NCBI RefSeq assembly: GCF_900141755.1
Contig: NZ_LT670844.1
Coordinates: forward strand, 5,738,501-5,802,500
DNA: 64,000 bases
Direction of reading: 5' to 3'
DNA from: Bradyrhizobium lablabi
GTDB lineage: Bacteria; Pseudomonadota; Alphaproteobacteria; Rhizobiales; Xanthobacteraceae
Below, one piece after another: positions 58,588 through 64,000 of the stretch (the stretch's first letter is position 1; every line of letters starts with the position of its first letter). The notes beneath the pieces were generated by a model that worked only from the letters and a program-made list of their open reading frames with translations, had not been told where the DNA came from and searched no databases. The position numbers and the translations under genes were made by a program.

Positions 58588-60684
58588 ATGGACTCAACTG
58601 TCATGGACACGCTGGCCGACCGCGTGCTCGAACTCGGGCCGAAGCCCGATGTGGACGGCCCCTACCGCAATTTCAAGCTGACCCGCGATGCCGACGGCGT
58701 CGCCTGGCTTTTGTTCGATCGCGCGGGCGCGAGTGCCAACACGTTGTCCGCCGACGTCATCGAAGAGTTCGATGCCGTGTTGGCGGCGCTGGAGAGCCAG
58801 CGGCCGACCGGGATTGTGATCCGCTCCGCCAAAAAATCGGGTTTCATTGCCGGCGCCGACGTCAACGAATTCCGCGGCGCGACCGATCCGCGCGCCGTCG
58901 AGACGGCCATCGGCCGGGCGCATGCGGTGATCGATCGTCTCGAAGCGGTAAAAATCCCGACGGTTGCCGTGATCCATGGCTTCTGCCTCGGCGGCGGCCT
59001 CGAAGTCGCGCTGGCCTGCCAGTCGCGGATTGCGATCGACGGCGCGCGCTTCGGGTTTCCGGAGGTAATGCTGGGCTTGCATCCCGGCCTCGGCGGCCCC
59101 GCGCGCTTCACGCATCTGATCAATCCGATGCAGGCGATGAGTTTGATGCTGACCGGCAGGACCATCGACGCGCGGAAGGCAAAATCGCTCGGGCTCGTCG
59201 ATGCCGTGGCGCAGGAGCGGCATGTCCGCAACGCCGTGAAGGACGCGGTGTTCGGCCATCTGAAACGCGCCAGGCCCGGCTTCCTTAACACCGTTCTGAA
59301 CTCCTCGCCCGCCAGGGGCTTTCTGGCCTCGCGCATGCGCAAGGAGGCGGAAAAGGCCGCGCCGCACGAGCATTATCCCGCGCCTTACGCGCTGATCGAT
59401 CTCTGGGAAAAGCACGGTGGCGACAAGGCCGCGATGCTCAACGCCGAAAAGACCTCGTTCGCCAATTTGATGGTGACGCCGACGGCGCAGAATCTGATCC
59501 GGGTCTTCTTCCTGCGCGAACAGATGAAAAAGCTCGCCGGAAGCGGCAACAAGGTGGGCCACGTCCATGTCATCGGCGCCGGCGCGATGGGCGGCGACAT
59601 CGCGGCCTGGTGCGCCGGCCAGGGCATGCGCGTCACGCTCGGCGACATGAAGCCGGAGCCGATCGCCGGCGCGATCAAGCGCGCTGCGGATTTGTTCGGC
59701 AAGATCATGCGCAAGGGCACCGAGATCCGCGATGCGCTGGATCGGCTGATGCCAGATCTCGACGGCGAAGGCGTGCGCAATGCCGATCTGATCATCGAGG
59801 CCGTGCCGGAGAAGCTGGAACTGAAACAAAAGGTCTATGCCGGGCTGGAGCCCAGGATGAAGCCGGGCGCGATCCTCGCCACCAACACCTCGAGCATTCC
59901 GCTGCAGGATCTGCGCACCACGCTGCATCAGCCGGAGCGGCTGGTTGGATTGCATTTCTTCAATCCGGTATCCCGGCTGCAGCTCGTCGAAGTCGTCAGC
60001 CATGACGGCAGCGATCCGGCCATGCTGAAGGAGGCGCTGGCCTTTGTCGGCGCCATCGACCGATTGCCGCTGCCGGTGAAGAGTTCGCCGGGCTTTCTCG
60101 TCAACCGCGCGCTGACGCCCTACATGCTGGAAGCGATGGTGATGCTGGACGAGCAGATCGACAAGCTCACCATCGATGCGGCGGCGAAAAAATTCGGCAT
60201 GCCGATGGGGCCGATCGAACTCGCCGACCAGGTCGGTCTCGATATCTGCCTCGATGTCGGCGACATGCTGCGCTCGAAATTCGGCGATGCTCTGCCGCCG
60301 ACGCCCGCCTGGCTGCGCGAAAAGGTGGCAAAGGGCGAACTCGGCCGCAAGAGCGGCAAAGGCTTCTATGTCTGGAAGGACGGCAAGGCGGACAAGACCG
60401 GCGCTTCGCCTTCCACCACGCAGCCGACGGAGGAAATGATCGACCGGCTGATCCTGCCGATGTCGAATGTCTGCGTCGCCGCCTTGCGCGAGGGCATCGT
60501 CGACGATGCCGACATGGTCGATGGCGCGATGATCTTCGGTACCGGCTACGCGCCGTTTCGCGGTGGCCCCTTGAACTATGCGCGCACGCGGGGGCCGGAC
60601 AACGTCGTGTCGGCCTTGCGCGCGCTCGCGCAGAAATTCGGCGGCCGGTTCACGCCGGATGCGGGCTGGGAGAGCTTTAAGTAA
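58588..60684 (+). CDS. Bifunctional enoyl-CoA hydratase/3-hydroxyacyl-CoA dehydrogenase (FadJ-like)
   Basis: The 698-residue fusion has a crotonase domain with KSGFIAGADVNEF and HGFCLGGGLEVALACQ (first catalytic Glu) and FPEVMLGLHPGLGG (second Glu). An NAD domain follows (VHVIGAGAMGGDIAAWCAGQG) and a 3-hydroxyacyl-CoA dehydrogenase C-terminal pair (HFFNPVSRLQLVEVV, SSPGFLVNRALTPYM). It carries out the two middle steps of beta-oxidation. I start at the ATG two bases after the thiolase stop. Both catalytic glutamates are intact, unlike the crotonase at 24093. Confidence 0.92.
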   Translation: MDSTVMDTLADRVLELGPKPDVDGPYRNFKLTRDADGVAWLLFDRAGASANTLSADVIEEFDAVLAALESQRPTGIVIRSAKKSGFIAGADVNEFRGATDPRAVETAIGRAHAVIDRLEAVKIPTVAVIHGFCLGGGLEVALACQSRIAIDGARFGFPEVMLGLHPGLGGPARFTHLINPMQAMSLMLTGRTIDARKAKSLGLVDAVAQERHVRNAVKDAVFGHLKRARPGFLNTVLNSSPARGFLASRMRKEAEKAAPHEHYPAPYALIDLWEKHGGDKAAMLNAEKTSFANLMVTPTAQNLIRVFFLREQMKKLAGSGNKVGHVHVIGAGAMGGDIAAWCAGQGMRVTLGDMKPEPIAGAIKRAADLFGKIMRKGTEIRDALDRLMPDLDGEGVRNADLIIEAVPEKLELKQKVYAGLEPRMKPGAILATNTSSIPLQDLRTTLHQPERLVGLHFFNPVSRLQLVEVVSHDGSDPAMLKEALAFVGAIDRLPLPVKSSPGFLVNRALTPYMLEAMVMLDEQIDKLTIDAAAKKFGMPMGPIELADQVGLDICLDVGDMLRSKFGDALPPTPAWLREKVAKGELGRKSGKGFYVWKDGKADKTGASPSTTQPTEEMIDRLILPMSNVCVAALREGIVDDADMVDGAMIFGTGYAPFRGGPLNYARTRGPDNVVSALRALAQKFGGRFTPDAGWESFK

Positions 60685-60729
60685 TCCCTTCCGGGTTTTC
60701 CCTTTGTCATGCCCGCGAAACTCGATGCG

Positions 60730-60888
60730 CTCCCTCGCCCCGCTCTTCGCGGGGAGAGGGTTGGGGTGAGGGGCTCTATCCGCAAGCGCTGAATTTGCGA
60801 GGGCACGGTGCCTTGCCCCTCACCCGAAATTCGCTACCGCGAATTTCGACCTCTCCCCGCAAAGAGCGGGGAGAGGTTTAAGGGAGAG
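60730..60888. repeat. Long palindromic repeat, family B copy 3
   Basis: The ends CTCCCTCGCCCCGCTCTTCG and CTCTCCCCGCAAAGAGCGGG are inverted, with an inner hairpin GAAATTCGCTACCGCGAATTTC. It separates fadJ from the thioesterase gene, whose frame runs open back into it. Confidence 0.75.
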
Positions 60889-60975
60889 CTACGCAAAGGG
60901 CGCCTCCGGTTGCCTATCCTCGTCGATGTCTGTATCCACGATCGAACGCGCGACGCGCCTGATGAGCCCAAAGAG

Positions 60976-61410
60976 ATGACCGACACCCAAGCCGTTCACG
61001 CCCCGCCGAACACCGAAACCGAGCCGTGCGGCGACCTGACCATCCGCACGCTGGCGATGCCGGCCGACACGAACGCCAATGGCGATATCTTTGGCGGCTG
61101 GCTGCTCAGCCAGATGGATATCGGCGGCGGCATCTTTGCGTCGAAAATCGCAAGATCGCGCACGGTGACGGTCGCCATCGACGCGATGAATTTCCGCAAA
61201 CCGGTCTATGTCGGCGATGTGGTCTCGGTGCACGCCAATCTGGTCCGGCTCGGCAAGACCTCGGTCACCGTCCATCTCGAGGCCTGGGTGCTGCGTCGTA
61301 AGGATATGCTCTCGATCCTGGTCACCGACGGTAATTTTACCTACGTCTCGATCGACGATCAGGGCCATCCGCAGCTCATCAAGCAGGACCCGCCGCCGAT
61401 TTCGGCGTGA
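60976..61410 (+). CDS. Acyl-CoA thioesterase, YciA-type hotdog fold
   Basis: The 144-residue protein has the YciA/BACH hotdog pattern: LTIRTLAMPADTNANGDIFGGWLLSQMDIGGGIFASKIA with the catalytic Asp, and VAIDAMNFRKPVYVGDVVSVHANLVRLGKTSVTVHLEAW. It hydrolyses acyl-CoA to free acid and CoA. I chose the ATG after AAAGAG; the open frame back to 60808 lies in a repeat. It follows the beta-oxidation operon but is separated from it by the repeat. Confidence 0.9.
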   Translation: MTDTQAVHAPPNTETEPCGDLTIRTLAMPADTNANGDIFGGWLLSQMDIGGGIFASKIARSRTVTVAIDAMNFRKPVYVGDVVSVHANLVRLGKTSVTVHLEAWVLRRKDMLSILVTDGNFTYVSIDDQGHPQLIKQDPPPISA

Positions 61411-61422
61411 GCCGCGCCGGTC

Positions 61423-61650
61423 TCACCGGGGCGCAGCCGCGACCGCTGCCGGCGGACAATGATGCGCGGCCCGCAGCAGCCGTCCCTGCACATGGCAATC
61501 GGGGGTTCCGACCGTCGTCAGGCTTTCGGCCGGCACGCGGGCTTGGGCGGCAAGCGTCTCGTGGGTGTGCCTGTAATGTCTGGCAAGGGCTGCCGTTGAA
61601 ACGGCCGTCGATGCGAGTATCAGACAGGATAACAGTGCGATCTTTCGCAT
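61423..61650 (-). CDS. Small exported protein of unknown function
   Basis: The 75-residue protein has a signal peptide (MRKIALLSCLILASTAVSTA, cleavage near ALA). A short basic region with VGTPDCHVQGRLLRAAHHC follows, and the two cysteines could form a disulphide. AGGTGAAGGG precedes the ATG. It converges on the thioesterase gene. Confidence 0.68.
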   Translation of the reverse strand: MRKIALLSCLILASTAVSTAALARHYRHTHETLAAQARVPAESLTTVGTPDCHVQGRLLRAAHHCPPAAVAAAPR

Positions 61651-61697
61651 CCCTTCACCTCATCATGAACCTCGAAGATTTCTGATATGGTCCCAAT

Positions 61698-62096
61698 TCA
61701 GCACTCGTCGAGTGCGGGATCAAGAATTACCGTTCGCTGCCGGCATCGCCGGCGCTCGGCGTCACCGCGCTGCTGACGCTGCTCGGCCGCGCCGATGAGG
61801 TGATCGAATAGAGCGCTGTCTCTCTGGGAGCGTCGGGCGCTTGCCGACGCCCTTCCAGGGCGAAGCATGCAGGTCATGACGAAACTGGCCCAACCCGGCG
61901 CGATATTGCTATAGCCTCGCTCGATGGAGAGCTCGCGACACCGCGTGTATTTGTCTGGATCGTTCTGCGCGAGGCAATAAAACCAGGCCCAACCATTACC
62001 CCGACCTCTTAACTCCCGGCAATCCTGCGCGGAAGCGCCGGATGAAAAGGAGGCGACCATGACGGCGGCTGCAGCAATTCTGACCAAACGGGTCAT
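61698..62096 (-). CDS. Small exported cysteine-containing protein with a degenerate tail
   Basis: The protein has 132 residues from the chosen ATG. The signal peptide (VRIAAAAVMVASFSSGASAQ) is clear. The next 60 residues look like a small folded domain with four cysteines (DCRELRGRGNGWAWFYCLAQN, CREL, FVMTCML). After that the sequence becomes Arg/Gln-rich (RQQRGDAERRRCRQRT), as if the original stop were lost and the frame ran into other sequence. AAGGAGGCGACC near 62047 belongs to the other strand. The family is unknown. Confidence 0.55.
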   Translation of the reverse strand: MTRLVRIAAAAVMVASFSSGASAQDCRELRGRGNGWAWFYCLAQNDPDKYTRCRELSIERGYSNIAPGWASFVMTCMLRPGRASASARRSQRDSALFDHLIGAAEQRQQRGDAERRRCRQRTVILDPALDEC

Positions 62097-62366
62097 GAAC
62101 GGGGCTTCTTCCAGGCAATCAGGCGTTGAAATTTTCATCGGTAGTTTCATGATGCCAACGCTATCTTGAATTGTCGATGCTCTCGATCAGTATTTCGAAG
62201 GCACCGAATTTCGATTTCGACCCGCCGGCTAGTGGATCGGATCGCAATAGATCTCACGGCCGCGTGAGCTGGTTTCGTCGGGACGCTGCAAAGAAACCAG
62301 ATAAACAACGAAGAAACCATTTTTGCCGTCCCGCGAAGACTGCCGGACGCAAAAATCGGGCAGCAT
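62097..62366 (+). other. Intergenic stretch without recognised gene
   Basis: I see no protein-like frame on either strand. A 72-codon plus-strand frame from 62171 has a composition unlike the neighbours and no ribosome site. The segment must contain the promoter of the minus-strand exported protein gene at its left side. Confidence 0.45.
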
Positions 62367-62382
62367 TGTGGGCTAAATCACA
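62367..62382 (+). promoter_or_regulatory. CRP/FNR-family-like palindrome upstream of the 44-residue protein gene
   Basis: TGTGGGCTAAATCACA fits the TGTGA-N6-TCACA plan with one mismatch. The right half CTAAATCACA closely matches the sites at 35385-35400 and 36247-36262. It lies 52 bp before the ATG at 62434. Confidence 0.4.
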
Positions 62383-62433
62383 GACGTAAGAGGCGAGATA
62401 TCGCAAAATCGGTGTCTAGGAAGGGGGGCGCCC

Positions 62434-62568
62434 ATGCTCGCAGAAAAGTTCTTCCTGCTTCTTGAGACAATCAGGAGCCGCTCCCACCCGGACGGAAGCC
62501 CGATCGTGGTAAGCACTTCGCGGCACGTCCCGATCAAATTGCCGAGCGGCAACGGGAAGCAGGCGTAA
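62434..62568 (+). CDS. Small conserved-looking protein of 44 residues
   Basis: ATG at 62434 is preceded by a very strong ribosome site (AGGAAGGGGGG, 62419-62429) and followed by an open frame ending in TAA. The product begins MLAEKFFLLLETIRSRSHP and ends VPIKLPSGNGKQA. To my memory short proteins of this pattern (MLAE.FF..LE.. then a STS.HVP.KLP end) recur in Bradyrhizobium, with unknown role. Gene-finders easily miss it. A CRP-like site lies just upstream. Confidence 0.6.
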   Translation: MLAEKFFLLLETIRSRSHPDGSPIVVSTSRHVPIKLPSGNGKQA

Positions 62569-62782
62569 CAGGCTATTGTCTCATCGTTGGCCCGGTTGGA
62601 GCATAATGACCTCTGACCAACGACTATCCCGCTGAAAACGCGTCAGCGACCTCCCAATAAATCCTTCCAATAAATAATGAACGGCTCGACCGCCGACGAG
62701 GCGATCGCGCAAGGACCAGCCATCTCGGCCGGTCTGCCTCGTTGACCGGACGCCCGAACCGCCGCACCATAGGGGCGCCTTC

Positions 62783-63631
62783 ATGTCCCGAGGTGATGCC
62801 GTGACCGGACTGACCAACCGCCAGAATGAAATCCTCAACATCGCACGTGCCTTCGGCCGGGTGATGGTGGAAGACCTCGCCCGGCGCTTTGAGGTTTCGG
62901 CGCAGACCATCCGTAAGGATCTGAACGATCTCTGCGATCACCGCTCGCTGACCCGCATCCATGGCGGCGCCATCATTGCCTCCGGCGTCGAGAACCTCGC
63001 CTATGAGGCGCGCCGTTTTGTGGCTGCCGAGGAGAAGAAAGCCATTGGCGCCGCTGCGGCGGCGCTGATTCCCAACGGCTGCTCTTTATTCATTAACATC
63101 GGCACCACCACCGAAGAGGTCGCCAGCGCGCTGACCTCGCATGAAGATCTGCTCGTCATCACCAACAACCTCAATGTCGCGATGCTGCTCTATCGGCATC
63201 CGCGCATCGAGGTGATCGTCGCGGGCGGCGCGGTGCGCCGCGCCGACGGTGCCGTGATCGGTTCGACCGCAACCAGTCTGATCGGCCAGTTCAAGGTCGA
63301 TTACGCCATCATCGGCGCTTCCGCGATCGACGAGGACGGCGCGCTCTTGGATTTCGATTATCGCGAGGTGCAGGCGGCGCAGGCCATCATTGCCAACGCG
63401 CGCAGCGTGATGCTGGTCGCCGACTCGACAAAACTGCGGCGCAGCGCCCCGGTCCGCATCGCCCATATCAGCCAGATCCAGACCTTTGTCACGGACGCGG
63501 CGCTTCCGGCGGGACTTGCCAATATCTGCCACACCCGCGGCATCGAGGTGATCGAGGCGATGCCGAAGCCGGCTGTCGATATCGATGAGCCGGGTCCCGA
63601 GCTTCCTTCCACCGTCACAAGGTTGCGGTAG
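62783..63631 (+). CDS. glpR: DeoR-family repressor, glycerol-3-phosphate regulon (GlpR)
   Basis: The 282-residue protein has an N-terminal DeoR helix-turn-helix (LTNRQNEILNIARAFGRVMVEDLARRFEVSAQTIRKDLNDLC) and a phosphosugar-binding DeoR C-terminal domain (FINIGTTTEEVASAL, VIVAGGAVRRADGAVIG, DYAIIGASAIDEDGALLDFDYREV, MLVADSTKL). The glpD start immediately downstream identifies it as GlpR, which releases DNA on binding glycerol-3-phosphate. GTG at 62801 is an alternative start. Confidence 0.9.
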   Translation: MSRGDAVTGLTNRQNEILNIARAFGRVMVEDLARRFEVSAQTIRKDLNDLCDHRSLTRIHGGAIIASGVENLAYEARRFVAAEEKKAIGAAAAALIPNGCSLFINIGTTTEEVASALTSHEDLLVITNNLNVAMLLYRHPRIEVIVAGGAVRRADGAVIGSTATSLIGQFKVDYAIIGASAIDEDGALLDFDYREVQAAQAIIANARSVMLVADSTKLRRSAPVRIAHISQIQTFVTDAALPAGLANICHTRGIEVIEAMPKPAVDIDEPGPELPSTVTRLR

Positions 63632-63639
63632 TGTAAATC

Positions 63640-63786
63640 CATGGCCTCGTGGTTCGAGACGCGCGGCCTCGCCGCGCTCCTCACCATGAGGGTCTAAGAC
63701 CGCCATGACGGTCTAAGACCTCCATGATGGTGTGAGACCTCATCCTGAGGAGCGCGCTCTTGCGCGCGTCTCGAAGGATGAAGGCC
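63640..63786. repeat. Intergenic repeat, family D, between glpR and glpD
   Basis: The left part reads TGGCCTCGTGGTTCGAGACGC and the right part GCGTCTCGAAGGATGAAGGCC, inverted relative to each other, with CCTCATCCTGAGGAGCGCG in between. This type is common in Bradyrhizobium intergenic regions. It contains the 19-bp tandem repeats at 63684-63740. Confidence 0.7.
63684..63740 (+). repeat. Three tandem 19-bp repeats
   Basis: Units at 63684-63702, 63703-63721 and 63722-63740 follow the pattern CCATGANGGTCTAAGACCN; the third differs at two positions in the core. Each unit contains the small palindrome GGTCT-A-AGACC or a close variant. Confidence 0.8.
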
Positions 63787-63818
63787 ACTGACGGGTCCCG
63801 GTTCCCCCTTTTCACTTG

Positions 63819-63855
63819 CTTTCGGATTTGGTTGTGATTTAGTCCAAACCGAAAG
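63819..63855 (+). promoter_or_regulatory. Candidate GlpR operator at the glpD promoter
   Basis: CTTTCGGATTTGG (63819-63831) and CCAAACCGAAAG (63844-63855) form an inverted repeat with a single missing base, spaced by 12 bp. A further CGAAA follows at 63856-63860. TTTCG/CGAAA half-sites are what DeoR-type GlpR repressors bind. It lies 45-80 bp before glpD. Confidence 0.5.
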
Positions 63856-63900
63856 CGAAATCGCCAATATGAACTGGCGAACGCCCGGGGGAAGCGTCTT

Positions 63901-64000
63901 TTGGATCGGATTTTCGACCTCGCAATCATCGGAGGCGGCGTCAATGGCTGCGGCATCGCCCGCGATGCGGCCGGCCGGGGGAATTCTGTTTTCCTCTGCG
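63901..64000 (+). CDS. glpD: Glycerol-3-phosphate dehydrogenase, 5' end only
   Basis: The first 33 codons read LDRIFDLAIIGGGVNGCGIA then RDAAGRGNSVFLC, the FAD-binding start of aerobic GlpD. The TTG at 63901 follows GGGGGAAG with good spacing, and no ATG is nearby in frame. GlpD oxidises glycerol-3-phosphate to dihydroxyacetone phosphate at the membrane. The gene runs off the window. Confidence 0.9.
   Translation, partial: MDRIFDLAIIGGGVNGCGIARDAAGRGNSVFLC

Noticed and set aside
62171..62389. 72-codon plus-strand frame upstream of the 44-residue protein
   Set aside because: No ribosome site, unusual Lys/Arg-rich composition, and overlap with the CRP-like site.

Overview
The window reads as chromosome of a high-GC alphaproteobacterium, most probably Bradyrhizobium or a close relative (Nitrobacteraceae). 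The pointers are protein flavour throughout, frequent GTG and TTG starts, several families of long palindromic intergenic repeats of the kind common in that genus, GGAAC-N16-CGTT promoters of the EcfG general-stress type, and the metabolic gene content. This is a judgement from reading; no composition or homology search was run. No rRNA, tRNA, CRISPR array, integrase, transposase or prophage was recognised. The window opens inside a CoxM-like FAD subunit gene and closes just inside glpD.

Layout. 1-3049: end of a molybdo-hydroxylase FAD subunit gene, a coupled amidase and a convergent LysR regulator. 3253-8180: a gamma-resorcylate upper-pathway cluster with a divergent MarR repressor, a two-component flavin monooxygenase (reductase plus oxygenase), gamma-resorcylate decarboxylase and an aromatic-acid MFS carrier; the ring-cleavage genes are not here. 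8248-12464: a truncated SnoaL-like remnant, an SdhA-like flavoprotein coupled to a stand-alone [2Fe-2S] protein, and a divergent GMC oxidoreductase. 12564-14781: a diverged hemC facing hemE, the latter with a long leader containing a terminator-like hairpin. 15349-24830: a putative stress-regulated small protein, a diguanylate cyclase, slyX/trhO, a gamma-glutamyltransferase, a transglutaminase-like protein, an FKBP, and a hydroxyacid dehydrogenase-cupin-crotonase run.

24950-30103: two divergent Tat-type hydrolases, a VOC protein and a PoxB-like enzyme. 30316-39510 is largely an envelope region: a FecR protein with an autotransporter-type barrel, a PMT-family glycosyltransferase, two small exported proteins, an OmpA-like protein, a type II toxin-antitoxin pair, an exported caspase-like protein with a peptidoglycan-binding domain, and a YcaQ-type DNA glycosylase. 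39495-48708: a DUF2809 protein, a LysR divergent from an SDR-SDR-GST operon, a DUF4173-response regulator-histidine kinase operon and an ACS-type MFS carrier. 49014-53936: an RND efflux operon with its own TetR. 54072-61410: a flavin reductase and a beta-oxidation operon (fadE-type, thiolase, fadJ-type) followed by a hotdog thioesterase. 61423-64000: two small exported proteins, a 44-residue small protein, then glpR and the start of glpD.

The best candidates for something not routinely described are the flavoprotein/[2Fe-2S] pair beside the incomplete resorcylate pathway, a 16-bp CRP-like palindrome shared by three genes (OmpA-like, caspase-like, 44-residue protein), a toxin-antitoxin promoter with an 18-bp perfect palindrome and an apparently leaderless toxin mRNA, and a terminator in the hemE leader.
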